A stretch of 64,000 bases of DNA from Canna indica (lineage: Eukaryota > Streptophyta > Magnoliopsida > Zingiberales > Cannaceae), in NCBI GenBank assembly GCA_034359265.1, contig CP136890.1, forward strand, positions 77,587,501 through 77,651,500, read 5' to 3'. The position numbers and the translations under genes were made by a program. Positions 34,379 through 45,349 of this stretch are shown piece after piece; the first letter of the stretch is position 1, and every line of letters starts with the position of its first letter. The notes beneath the pieces were generated by a model. That model worked only from the letters and a program-made list of their open reading frames with translations, was not told the DNA's origin and did no database searches.

Positions 34379-34819
34379 GGGCGTGTTTGTTTGCCCAGTT
34401 TTCAGTTTTCGTTTTCGCGAAAATTGAAAATTGGATCCGAAACGGAGTTGTTGTGGAAAATTTGTCTCGTTTTCGAATCTATTTCACGAAAACGGAGTTT
34501 TCCCGAAACACCATTTCAACTCAATTCGCGAAAACTGACGAAACGAGCGGTGGCATACTTGTAATTATAATGTGAAACCCGCTCGTTTCGCCCATTTTGA
34601 TCGAAAACAAACAAAACTGTTCGATTCACGCGTTGGCTCCATCACGCGACCTCCACTCGACCCAAACACCCCTTTCGGCTTTTGCTGGCGACACAGGCAA
34701 CAAGTTGTCGCCACCGAACTTTTTCGATCTAGTTTTTGCGATTTTGGTTGCCGGCTTCGGTGAAAAAGATCCGGTTCATCACTTGTCGGCGATCTCGTTC
34801 GTTAGGTATTTTTTTTAAT

Positions 34820-35177
34820 TTTAGGCATTTTCCGAGTTAGGGTTTTGATGTTTCTTGCGTTCTTCCTATGTTATCTTTCTTCGATCTATGTTTCTTTTCT
34901 TCAATCTATGTTTCCTTTCTTCGATCTAGGGTTTTCGAGATTTGTGATGTTCGGGTTTTGATCTAGGGTTTCGACCTAGGGTTTGTTCGAGCTGGTTTTG
35001 ATGTTCTTCCGAGATGTGATGTTCGGGTTTTGATGCTAGGATTTATTTGTATTTGCTTGTTATCCTGTGGTACTACCTAGGGTTTTGATCTAGGATTTCG
35101 ACCTAGGGTTTGTTCGACCTAGGGTTTGTATTTGCTTGTTCTTTCGAGTTCTTGAGTGCGACAGAAGGAACTTATAA
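34820..35177. repeat. Cluster of CTAGGGTTT (telo-box-like) words in the Harbinger left arm
   Basis: Six exact copies of CTAGGGTTT occur between 34,922 and 35,125, plus GTTAGGGTTT near 34,836 and one CTAGGATTT variant, mixed with TCGATCTATG and GATGTTCGGG. AGGGTTT matches the plant telo-box found in promoters. The cluster lies upstream of the Harbinger genes but is now far from them because of the viral insertion. A regulatory role is only a guess. Confidence 0.55.
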
Positions 35178-35308
35178 TTGCTGGTTTTGTTGATATTTAG
35201 GATCAGTTTCAGTCTCAAATTGAAACTGATTTCCTTCGCTGCTAGTTATTAATTTCTCTCTGCCATGTAATATCCTTCTCTTTGAATTTTTCTGTTGCTG
35301 TTAACTGA
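35178..35308 (+). repeat. Direct repeat flanking the viral insertion, left copy
   Basis: TTGCTGGTTTTGTTGATATT to CTGTTGCTGTTAACTGA is repeated at 46,264-46,380 with a few substitutions; the left copy has about 14 extra bases (CTCAAATTGAAACT region). The viral sequence starts directly after it. Confidence 0.85.
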
Positions 35309-35690
35309 TTCTAAGTACACGTCTCCCAAATTTTAGTCTTAGGTTTTTAAAACCAACGTTCAAAATGATAATCAAAGCATTCACTACAACCTAGAATAAT
35401 GAAATTACTCAGCCATGAGTAGAGAATACTTGGAAAATTATGACTTAGCTCTGATACCAAAGTGGGGCGGTTAGGATTTTTGAAAACGTAAATCTTCCCT
35501 TTTGGTTTAGGGACTTCTTGAGTGTCCTTTAGACTTAACTTCTGCAAGTTCTTTTGCAAATTATCGATTGATAAAGCTAAATCTTCTGATTTAGCTAAAC
35601 CTTGTGCTTTATTTTCTTCTAGCCTTCTTACTGCACTTTTGGAAATGGACTTATCTAATGGAGCTCAACTTGCCTATGCAGCCCGGATAT
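35309..35690 (-). pseudogene. Viral leader with primer-binding site, fused to ORF2 end and a movement-protein scrap
   Basis: 35,309-35,470 equals 45,190-45,349 and holds a primer-binding site (complement CTCTGATACCA near 35,450). 35,471 to about 35,640 is the complement of 38,956-39,105, the end of the ORF2-like gene. 35,641-35,690 is a plus-strand copy of 39,670-39,715 from the movement region. The joints have no viral logic and represent rearrangement. Confidence 0.8.
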
Positions 35691-35716
35691 TACAAGAGTG
35701 GAAGAGTAGAACTTCT

Positions 35717-36423
35717 CGTTAGTCTGATACCAAAGTGGGGCGGAAGCGCGCGTCTCAAAACAACTTCGGGCTACTATGAACACTGAGTTGAAATGAGGAA
35801 TAAAAAGGAAAGCTTGAAAGCTTATATTATCAGAGTAGGGGATTACAAAGGTTGAAGAGTAGAACTACTTGTTAGGCAAGTGTGTTCTGCAACTTCAAGC
35901 AATGCGCTATTTATATTACTGGCTTTCCAAATGTGATTGTACTATTTAACTACTGTTTGGGCATCTATCGCCCGACACAAAGTACAATAATTGAACACAA
36001 TTATTAAAAAGCTAAGCATCCAGTACAATAATTGTGAAAAAGTAGAGAATCCCACGTGGTTGAGGGACCTCTCACTGGATGCTTTGTCCGCAGACCCATT
36101 TTGCTGTATATGGCTTCAGGGCCTGGAAGTTGATGCTTTAACTGGCCCAATGAAGTAGCCGGCCCAATTCCTCGAGCCTCTTCGGTCATGGCCAGTGGTC
36201 CAGTAGTTTTCACATAGCGTTCCGCCGTGTTGGGCTGCGTCAACAGCTTTCTTCATCTGCGGCTTTCGCTAAGTTGCCAACTTTTTAGAGAATTATCAAA
36301 AATACTAACATAAAACAAAATATGTTAGGGATAACTGTGGTAATTTGTTCCGGCGGTTTTACCACTTCCGCACATAGTCGCTGATTTCAGTCCGGAGCTT
36401 CAGTCCGGAGCCTTGTATTTTAA
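35717..36423 (-). promoter_or_regulatory. Viral 3' intergenic region, promoter, R region and primer-binding site (inverted copy)
   Basis: The part 35,717 to about 35,895 is the complement of 44,950-45,130 (R region, U5-like part and primer site TGGTATCAGA). Upstream on the minus strand, a TATA-like TATAAATAG (about 35,909-35,917) and intergenic DNA to 36,423 differ from the plus-strand copy, so this comes from a second viral lineage or a diverged segment. It follows directly after the frame ending at 36,424. Confidence 0.75.
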
Positions 36424-37250
36424 CTAGTCATCCATCTGTCCGATGACTTGGTCGGCGACTTCCAGAGGTGCACGTTCTGTTCGGTCCAGAACATTTCCGA
36501 GATCAGCTAATTGTTCGGAGGTTCCTTGGCAGTCGCTGATCTGCACCATATCCGGCTTCAAGCGTGGTAATGAATCTGGGGACAGATTCATCTTTTCATT
36601 CGCGCACGCCGCTGGTTCGACCTCTTCGACCATGGCCTCATCTTCCTTCTGGGCCATTTCAGAACCAGTCGTTTCCGGCCTTCGCATGAGGTAGTCCATG
36701 TCTGCGTCCTCCGTCGGACCTGAACCCGCAGAACTAGAACATAGATTTTCAAAATCTAACTCCCCAGCCTCTGTGGAAAAGAGATTAATCCACATAATCT
36801 CTTCCTCATCGTCGGATTCATCCCACCGGGGGGTTGAATCCTCGGGCTCGGCTCGGAGAGCCATGAGGTGACCGATGACTCCTGGGTTATCTTCTGCGTC
36901 CAGTTCGTAGTCATCGTCCCAGTTACACGTCGACATGAGGGCTAACTCTCCTCTCTCAAATCCTCCTCCTAGTGTGTCTTCAGAGTAGACGCCGCTGGTA
37001 GAGCCGTCGGCAGCAAATCGCCCGGTGCTCATATTGGAAATATTCAACTCTAGCCGAGTCAGGGTGCTCTCAGTTTGTAGTTTTAGCTGCGTTATATCAC
37101 TCCTTTAGATTGATTTTTCAAACTTTCCGGCCTTGTATTTAGGTGCCTTCTTGGAATTACGAACGTAGCGGTACTCTTTCCTCCTCTCGAGTACTTTTCC
37201 CACTTTATCGCCTATTCCAAGTACACGTCTCCCAAATATTCAAGCCTTTA
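36424..37250 (-). CDS. Unassigned viral-associated frame, acidic, at the 3' side of an inverted unit
   Basis: The frame 37,047-36,424 encodes 207 residues (MNISNMSTGRFAADG start), rich in Asp, Glu and Ser, with no cysteine knuckle or enzyme motif I recognise. The same frame continues upstream past one stop at about 37,100 into a basic stretch (GDKVGKVLERRKEYRYVRN) that lies in leader-derived sequence also present, in diverged form, at 45,264-45,140 (complement). Downstream it runs directly into a viral promoter and primer site. Base composition is richer in GC than the neighbouring viral genes. It could be a fourth viral protein in the place where rice tungro bacilliform virus has ORF4, or captured host DNA. 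Confidence 0.4.
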
Positions 37251-37329
37251 GTTTTAAAATCAAACTTCAAGTAAGATATGAACGAGCTCTTCTTACAAAA
37301 TTAGAGCAACTAAAACTATATTTCAGTTT

Positions 37330-37411
37330 CCTCATTTCACCTCTGCGTTCTTAGCAACCAGTAGTTGAATTGAGAAGCCGCTTCCGCCCCACTTTGGTAT
37401 CAGAGCTAAGT
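37330..37411 (+). promoter_or_regulatory. Viral U5-like segment and primer-binding site, diverged plus-strand copy
   Basis: CCTCATTTCACCTCTGCGTTC to GCCCCACTTTGGTATCAGAG resembles 45,058-45,130. TGGTATCAGAGC is the methionine-tRNA primer site. Right after it, at about 37,411, the sequence jumps into the coat-protein knuckle region. Confidence 0.8.
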
Positions 37412-38391
37412 GATAGAGTTAAGAAATGCAAATGCTTTATATGTGGCGAGGAAGGTCACTTTGCAAGGGAATGCAAGAAAGAAAGAGGAAACATAGCCCG
37501 AGCGGCTATAATAGAAAACCTAGAACTCTCAGACAACTGAGATGTTTTATCGGTAGATAATAATGAGCCAGATAGTGAGGCAATCTGCTCATTTTCTGAG
37601 GGGGAAGGGGGAATGACCCTCTCAGCAGAAATGAAAGATCTACCATACAAAAACATAATGATGATGACTTCTGAGACTCAAATTCCTACTTGGAGAAAGC
37701 AAACAACGCTCCCAGAATGCACACATGAATGGGAGGATAATAGCCCAGTTCCTCCAGAGAAATGCTCAATATGCAAGGAGCAAACGAATCAGAGAATGAG
37801 GGCACACTGTAAGAAATGTGAAATAACAACATGCCCCATGTGTTCGAGATTCATCCTTGGAAGAAGACTGTTGATCCAAAAATCAAAGCCACAACCATAC
37901 GGCAGTAAAGAAGCTTTGATAAGAGAACTCTTAGGATATACAGAATTCTTACTAACGGAAAATCATATGCTAAAAGAGAGAATCCAAGAAGAAGAATTGT
38001 GCAGAGAATTCGCAGAACTTGACATGGAAAGACAAAGAAAAGGGAAATATCCTATAGACGAAGAAGAAGAGTTTAATGATGAATACGAATACCAAGAAAA
38101 GATGCACAACAAAGGTATTCACTTTAAGGAATCTGCGAACAGTCTTTTGGAAGAAGAATGGACCCAAACTACGTCTACAGATCAGACAAAAACAAGGAAG
38201 GTACTCAATAGGCTGTATAATATCAGCCTGATTATGACAGTTCCAGGGATCAAAGAATTCAGGGTAACATCAATACTTGACACCGGAGCAACGGTTTGTT
38301 GCATTGACCAAGAGTCAATACCTGCAGAAGCCTTGGAACCCAGTGCATACCCCATAATGATAAACGGGGTGAACTCACAGCAAGTGTGCCA
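37411..38391 (+). pseudogene. Duplicated viral coat-end to protease fragment
   Basis: This segment matches 41,297 to about 42,266 of the main copy nearly base for base. It covers the CCHC knuckle (KCKCFICGEEGHFAREC), the second Cys/His-rich region and the aspartic protease motif DTGATV. It has private changes, including a UGA in place of a Trp codon near 37,540 and a small deletion before KCSIC. It ends abruptly at 38,391, where an inverted movement-protein piece begins. Confidence 0.9.
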
Positions 38392-38641
38392 TCAGATCTT
38401 GCACTAATCAATGCTGTTTGTGGATTTTGAATTGCAGTTGCTGCTGCAGGTCTTATCACCCATTGCCTTCCTTGCAGGCTTGCAATTGAATGGTTTTGTC
38501 CCGGTATAGCCCTTACTCCTTGGCTTGCCAGGTGATCCGTTACGTGTTGCACATTGTATCTAAAATTGGTATTGCTTGTGTTAGATAGCCTACCAATCAA
38601 AGATCTTGATAGTAGCAGGTTGCTTTCGCCACCTTGCCAAA
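38392..38641 (-). pseudogene. Inverted viral movement-protein fragment
   Basis: The complement of this stretch matches 39,790 to about 40,050 of the main copy (WQGGESNLLLSRSLIGRL, SLQGRQWVIRPAAATAI). It is joined on its left to the duplicated protease end and on its right to the region just before ORF2. Confidence 0.88.
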
Positions 38642-38755
38642 TGAAAACCTGAAAGTTTGAAAGATCGACTGAAGAATGATATGATATCGCTGGAACTGCA
38701 TTCCTAGAATGCTTTAACCTAGCAGAGAATACTACCTTAAGAGAAGTTAATGAGT
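38642..38755 (+). pseudogene. Possible end of viral ORF1
   Basis: A frame reading DIAGTAFLECFNLAENTTL ends in a UGA at 38,753-38,755 that overlaps the ORF2 start region (AATGAGTGA), the kind of overlap usual between ORF1 and ORF2 of badnaviruses. Only about 25 codons are open before an upstream stop, and the rest of ORF1 is missing at the junction. Assignment rests on position only. Confidence 0.35.
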
Positions 38756-39151
38756 GACTGGAGAATAACAGCCAGCAGCACAGTATACAAAGAAGCTTTA
38801 AGAGCAACAGAGTCCCTAAGTTTGCCTGCTGAAGGTTTTGTTAAACAAACAAAAACATCACAACGACTAGTTCAGACTCAGTTCAAGCAATTAAACACCA
38901 TAATCCAACTAATAGTCAAGATCAAGGAAGATCTGGAAGATTTGAAAAGTGCAGTAAGAAGGCTAGAACAAAATAAAGCACAAGCTTTAGCTAAACCAGA
39001 AGATTTAGCTTTATCAATCGATAATTTGCAAAAGAACTTGCAGAAGTTAAGTCTAAAGGACACTCAAGAAGTCCCTAAACCAAAAGGGAAGATTTACGTT
39101 TTCAAAGATCCTAAGGTAATTTTCAACGAAGAGAAGAGTAAGTTGAAATGA
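38750..39151 (+). CDS. Badnavirus ORF2-like protein (133 residues)
   Basis: Size, place and composition fit badnavirus ORF2, the small virion-associated nucleic-acid-binding protein: a coiled-coil middle (LVKIKEDLEDLKSAVRRLEQ), a Lys-rich C-terminus, and a stop that overlaps the next start as ATGA (39,148-39,151). The frame is open with no defect seen. A partial inverted copy of its 3' part lies at 35,471-35,640. It is part of a fossil locus, and expression is unknown. Confidence 0.8.
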   Translation: MSDWRITASSTVYKEALRATESLSLPAEGFVKQTKTSQRLVQTQFKQLNTIIQLIVKIKEDLEDLKSAVRRLEQNKAQALAKPEDLALSIDNLQKNLQKLSLKDTQEVPKPKGKIYVFKDPKVIFNEEKSKLK

Positions 39152-42100
39152 ACACCAGGACACGTACAAAAATGTTGGCACCAAGGCCATCAATTTCAGG
39201 GCAAGAGACAACCTCAAACCCTGTAGTGGAAGATCAAATAAGAGGATATCGGCTTAGTAATAGACTACGCCATGAAGCACAAAGAAGGCTACCAAGAAGA
39301 AATCAGCATTTCCAAAGAAGCCTAGAATCACAAATGAATCCAGATGCAGAGCTATCCATATCTCAGCATAGAAGAGCTCAGCAAGTACCAGCAGAAACAC
39401 TCTATAGGGCAGGCTGGTCAGAAAGAAACCATAGGGTTTATCAACACTACTCAGATGAGCGAGTATTAGTCACAGAAGGATCTCAGGTAGAACTACCTTT
39501 CATAAGTGATCAAAGTTATGACCAACTTGTACAAATCGGACTTCAACACTTACATATGGGGATGATAATGATAAGAATACAGACACTACATAGGAGAAGC
39601 GCAGGAGTCAACGCGTTAATCCTATTACGAGACACAAGATGGAGAGATGACAGAGCGATAATAAGTTCCATGGAAATGGACTTATCTAATGGAGCTCAAC
39701 TTGCCTATGTAGTCCCGGATATAACACTAAGTATAATGGATTTCAGGAACCATATACAGTTAGTACTGCAAACCCATGGATACGAGGGATGGCAAGGTGG
39801 CGAAAGCAACCTGCTACTATCAAGATCTTTGATTGGTAGGCTATCTAACACAAGCCATACCAATTTTAGATACAATGTGCAACACGTAACGGATCACCTG
39901 GCAAGCCAAGGAGTAAGGGCTATACCGGGACAAAACCATTCAATTGCAAGCTTGCAAGGAAGGCAATGGGTGATAAGACCTGCAGCAGCAACTGCAATTC
40001 AAAATCCACAAACAACATTGATTAGTGCAAGATCTGATGGCACACTTGCTGTTCAATTTTCTAGATACACCGCTACAAGACAAAATGAGGAAGACGAGAA
40101 CCTAGATATAGAAGAAGAATCAGCATACATGATGCACTGCGAAGAATACTGTGAAGAAGACGATGAAGAGGATGAAGATCTGGAAATTCTAAAATATCTT
40201 CATTCAATGAACATTGAGGAGCAAGAATCCACATCCCAACCAATTTGGGACAGATATGATGATAGCTGTGAAGAAGGTGAAGTAAACATTCTCCAAGGAG
40301 AAGCCATCTACACGGCCGAAATGGAGTACCCGTCCTTCAAAAAACTAAAGGAAGGAATAGAAACAACCTTTTCAATAGCGGAATCCTCATTAACTAAACC
40401 AAATGATGCGATTATGGGTCCAGCAATGTACCCACCGAGCTCAAGACAGACTAACCAACAAATGAATATTTCAAATATTCAAGCCCGAGTGAATAACCTA
40501 AAAGGAGGATATTCGAAGCATCATTCTGAAAGTTTTAATCTACCAACAGCACATGCAGGGCAAGGTGCAATCTTGGTATTACCAGATGACATCGGTAGAT
40601 ACCATGATGTAATTTCTAGGTGGGAATCAATAACTCTAAACTTAGTAAATGAAAAGAACTGGGCAGACAATAAGTCCAAGGTAAACTTCATAGAGAATCT
40701 GATGGGGGAAACAGAAAAGAAGACATGGATACATTGGCGAATGGCGTTTCCTTCTGAGTATGAAGAGATAGTAAATATTGCGGATGATCCGCAAAATGTT
40801 ACTTCACAGATAAGAAGGATGTTCCTTCTTGAAGACCCAGTTACAGGCTCTACGGAAGAGCAAAACAGAGCATACAATGATTTGGAAAGACTGGCATGTC
40901 ACAACATGAAAGACCTATTTGAATACATAAATGAGTATAAAATCCTAGCAGTCAAATCAGGACGGATGTATATATCCGCAGAACTCTCAGAGAAGTTTTT
41001 CAGAAAAATGCCACCGTTGATTGGAAAAGAGCTGGAAATGGCATTTGCAGAAAAGTTTCCAGGAAACTTACTAGGTGTATTTCCTCGAATACACTTTACA
41101 TATCAGTATTTAGCTGAGCAATGCAAACGCGCAGCTCTACAGAGAAGTCTAAAAGACTTATCTTTCTGCAGCAGAATCCCAATACCCGGATATTATCAAA
41201 AACAAAAGAAGTACGGTCTAAGAAAAGCAAAGACGTATAAAGGAAAGCCGCATGACACACATGTAAGAGTTTTCAAAAGAAAATATGCGGATAGAGTTAA
41301 GAAATGCAAATGCTTTATATGTGGCGAGGAAGGCCACTTTGCAAGGGAATGCAAGAAAGAAAGAGGAAACATAGCCCGAGCGGCTATAATAGAAAACCTA
41401 GAACTCTCAGACAACTGGGATGTTTTATCGGTAGATAATAATGAGCCAGATAGTGAGGCAATCTGCTTATTTTCTGAGGGGGAAGGGGGAATGGCCCTCT
41501 TAGCAGAAATTAAAGATCTACCATACGAAAACATAATGATGATGACTTCTGAGACTCAAATTCCTACTTGGAGAAAGCAAATAATGCTCCCAGAATGCAC
41601 ACATGAATGGGAGGATAATAACCCAGTTCCTCCAGGGTACGAGAAATGCTCAATATGCAAGAAGCAAACAAATCAGAGAATGAGGGCACACTGTAAGAAA
41701 TGTGAAATAACAACATGCCCCATGTGTTCGAGATTCATCCTTGGAAGAAGACTGTTGATCCAAAAATCAAAGCCACAACCATACGGCAGTAAAGAAGCTT
41801 TGATAAGAGAACTCTTAGGATACACGAAATTCTTACTAACGGAAAATCATATGCTAAAAGAGAGAATCCAAGAAGAAGAATTGTGCAGAGAATTCGCAGA
41901 ACTTGACATGGAAAGACAAAGAAAAGGGAAATATCCTATAGACGAAGAAGAAGAGTTTAATGATGAATACGAATACCAAGAAAAGATGCACAACAAAGGT
42001 ATTCACTTTAAGGAATCTGCGAACAGTCTTTTGGAAGAAGAATGGACCCAAACTACGTCTACAGATCAGACAAAAACAAGGAAGGTACTCAATAGGCTGT

Positions 42101-44181
42101 ATAATATCAGCCTGATTATGACAGTTCCAGGGATCAAAGAATTCAAGGTAACAGCAATACTTGACACCGGAGCAACGGTTTATTGCATTGACCAAGAGTC
42201 AATACCTGCAGAAGCCTTGGAACCCAGTGCATACCCCATAATGATAAATGGGGTGAACTCACAGCAGACAGCTAAACTAAAGCTGAAAGGAGGGCAAATG
42301 ACAATTGAGGAGAATCGATTTAGGATTCCATTCACATATGCGTTCCCAATGGGGAAGCATGATGGTATACAAATGTTGCTAGGATGCAACTTTATCCGTG
42401 CAATGCAGGGAGGCCTTAGGATAGAAGGCCAATCAGTGACCTTTTATAAAAACATAACCACTATTACAGCAAAAGCAGATGTAGAGATAGTAGCATCAGC
42501 AACAATTGAAGAACTGGATTTATCTGAAGTTGACTACATAGAAATCCAAAGAGCTGTTGCATACGATTGTGGTGAAGAATCAAAAGAATTCAAAGACAAG
42601 TTCAGTAAACTGATAAAGAGCCTGAGAGATCAGGGGTACATTGGAGAAAATCCAATGAAATATTGGATAAAGAACCAGGTCACATGTAAGCTTGACATAA
42701 TTAACCCAGATATATCAATACAAGATAAGCCTCTGAAACATGTTACACCGGCAATGAAGGATCAGTTTGAAAAGCACACCAAGGCACTACTGAAAATCGG
42801 AGTAATAAGGCCAAGCTCGAGTAGACACAGGACTATGGCCATAATAGTCAATTCAGGAACCACAATAGACCCTATATCCAAGAAGGAGATTAAGGGCAAA
42901 GAAAGAATAGTCTTTAACTACAGGACACTTAATGATAACACACACAAAGACCAATATAGTCTCCCAGGGATAAACACCATATTGAAGAAAATAGGGAACA
43001 ATAAGATTTACTCAAAGTTTGACTTAAAAAGTGGATTCCATCAAGTCGCCATGGAACCCGAGTCCATCCCATGGACAACCTTTGTAGTCCCAGGAGGACT
43101 ATTTGAATGGTTAGTCATGCCATTTGGCCTCAAAAACGCTCCAGCCATATTCCAAAGAAAGATGGATAAGTGCTTTCAGGGCACTGAAAAGTTTATAGCG
43201 GTTTATATTGATGACATCTTAATATTTTCTGAAGATGAAAAACAACACGAACAGCACCTGAGGACCATGTTGTCCATATGCCAGAAAGAGGGATTAGTAT
43301 TTTCCCCAACAAAAATGAAAATATCAGTCAAGGAAGTCGAGTTCCTAGGGGCAATCATTGGAAACAAAAGAATCAGACTCCAACCACATATAATCAAGAA
43401 GATTGCTGACTTTGAAGACGAAAGGCTGAAAAGCAAAGCAGGATTACAATCCTGGTTAGGTATTTTAAACTATGCCCGAGCCTATATCCCAAAATTGGGA
43501 ACACTCCTTGGTCCACTCTACTCAAAGACGAGCCCTCACAGGGACAAAAGGATAAAAGAGTCAAACCAAAAACTGTTTGGACACATAAAAAACTTGGTGC
43601 AGAACTTACCAAATCTTGAAATACCCCCTCCAAATTCCTACATAATACTGGAGACCGACGGATGTATGGAAGGTTGAGGAGGAGTGTGTAAGTGGAAGAG
43701 AAGAAAGAATGATCCAATAAGCACAGAAAAAGTATGTGCTTATGCAAGCGGAAAATTTCAAGTAATCAAGTCAACAATTGATGCAGAAATATTTGCTTGC
43801 ATGGAAACGATGAAAGCGCTCAAAATACACTACTTAGACCAAAAGGAAATAACTTTGAGGACAGACTGCCAGGCTATAATAAGTTTCTACAACAAATCAG
43901 CTCAGAACAAGCCATCAAGAGTCAGATGGATTAATTTTGTAGACTTTATAACCAGAACAGGAATCCAAGTCAATTTTGAGCACATCAACGGAAAGATGAA
44001 TGTACTAGCCGACTCCCTATCAAGGCTAGCAGCAAAAATGATTCAAGTAAGAGAATGCCAAAGGGTAGATGAACAAATTGAAGTGCTAGAGAAGACCCTA
44101 GTTGAAGTTGAGCAAGCTCCACCAGAAATAATTAAGGAGCTGAGCCAGGTCATAATGAAGATCAGTGACCTGATAAATTGA
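39148..44181 (+). pseudogene. Badnavirus-like ORF3 polyprotein with one in-frame stop
   Basis: The frame is open for 1509 codons from 39,148, then meets a UGA (43,675-43,677) inside RNase H and continues in the same frame to 44,181. Domain order: movement protein (about residues 1-310), acidic linker (EEDDEEDEDLE, 320-350), coat region (about 430-720) with CCHC knuckle CFICGEEGHFAREC near 722, second Cys/His cluster near 825-875, aspartic protease DTGATV near 1004, reverse transcriptase with VYIDDILIFS near 1352, and RNase H with ETDGC before and LRTDCQA and NVLADSLSRLA after the stop. This is the badnavirus layout. The stop removes most of RNase H, so the copy is defective as it stands. Confidence 0.92.
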
Positions 44182-44286
44182 CCAACAAAGGAAGAAATTG
44201 TGGAAAGGCAAACCACAAGTAAACAAATTGCCAAGTTATCTTTTTGTAAAAAAAAAAAAAAAAAATTAGTTTGTTTTTGTGCAGAT

Positions 44287-44706
44287 ATGATACTAGACAA
44301 CCTTAAAAGGCTGGTATTAAGCAAGAAGGGAATAGACCAGGCGTATTCTCAGACAAAGAGGGACGTCAACACAGCACAGCAGTGGGGAGTACTCAGTGGA
44401 ACGACCAAGCTGGATGACTTAGAAGAAACAATGGGAGAGTTATTATTTAATTACCCAAGATCGTTTCAATGGGAACAAGATAGCAAAGCCAAAATAGCCG
44501 AAGTCCATAAAGAACAAACCATGAAAGTCCTAAGAGAACTAGAAGCCCTCTTAGCGATGGACTACCTTCAGAAGGCTAGACTTGAACAGTGGGCAACCAA
44601 AGACAATTGGGTCAGAGACGCCCTCGGCCCAGTGAACGCCCGTATTCAAGATCACATCAAAAGTCATACCAATATCAGGAACAGTTTGCAAAGCCTTCAC
44701 TACTGA
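44287..44706 (+). CDS. Unassigned frame between viral polymerase and promoter
   Basis: A 139-codon frame (MILDNLKRLVLSKKG start) follows the polyprotein by about 100 bases. It is preceded by an A-run of 18, then TTAGTTTGTTTTTGTGCAG, which looks like a 3' splice site. The product is mostly helical in appearance, with many Glu, Lys and Leu (AEVHKEQTMKVLRELEALLA); no family was recognised. A partial copy lies at 45,350-45,640. Its place matches ORF4 of rice tungro bacilliform virus, whose mRNA is made by splicing, but I see no sequence match to claim homology. Confidence 0.45.
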   Translation: MILDNLKRLVLSKKGIDQAYSQTKRDVNTAQQWGVLSGTTKLDDLEETMGELLFNYPRSFQWEQDSKAKIAEVHKEQTMKVLRELEALLAMDYLQKARLEQWATKDNWVRDALGPVNARIQDHIKSHTNIRNSLQSLHY

Positions 44707-45134
44707 CTAAGACAGGGCACCAAAAAGATTCCCAAGCCAGCTAAATAATTGTACTACTTAGAGCACTCACTCAAAAAGAAATGCTCTACAGCCTGTAAAG
44801 TATAAAGTAGAGACTTATCTTGAACAATAATTGTACGAAAAGCTCTCAGCTGTGGAAAAGCCTTTAACTCAGTGGACGATGGGGCCCAATAAGCACCCGC
44901 ACTGAATTATTGAGCTTCCTCGAGAAGCTACTACTTCACGCCTATATAAGTGATAGCCATGAGAAGTTGCAGAACACACTTGCCTAACAAGTAGTTCTAC
45001 TCTTCAACCTTTGTAATCCCCTACTCTGATAATATAAGCTTTCAAGCTTTCCTTTTTATTCCTCATTTCAACTCAGTGTTCATAGTAGCCCGAAGTTGTT
45101 TTGAGACGCGCGCTTCCGCCCCACTTTGGTATCA
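44707..45134 (+). promoter_or_regulatory. Viral intergenic region, TATA box, R region and primer-binding site
   Basis: CCTATATAAG (44,941-44,950) is a good TATA box. About 30 bases later the R region begins, with GCAGAACACACTTGCC, then a U5-like part and GCCCCACTTTGGTATCA at 45,117-45,133, the start of the methionine-tRNA primer site. The primer site is cut there by an inverted leader piece. The stretch before the TATA box has no open frame. Confidence 0.8.
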
Positions 45135-45349
45135 AGAACGTAATGGTACTTTTCCTCCCCTTGAGTACTTTTCCCTCTTTATCGCCTATTCTAAGTACAC
45201 GTCTCCCAAATTTTAGCCTTAGGTTTTTAAAACCGACGTTCAAAATGATAATCAAAGCATTCACTACAACCTAGAATAATGAAATTACTCAGCCATGAGT
45301 AGAGAAAACCTGGAAAATTATGACTTAGCTCAGATACCAAAGTGGGGCG
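45135..45349 (-). pseudogene. Inverted viral leader segment
   Basis: In the complement it reads from a primer-site copy (TTTGGTATCTGAGCTAAG) into leader sequence ending at 45,135. The part 45,190-45,349 is the same as 35,309-35,470; 45,140-45,240 resembles 37,140-37,250. Confidence 0.8.

Noticed and set aside
38259..38807. 182-residue minus-strand frame joining movement-protein and ORF2-region sequence
   Set aside because: It crosses a rearrangement joint at about 38,641 and reads antisense to ORF2, so only the inner part (38,392-38,641) is real viral coding sequence.
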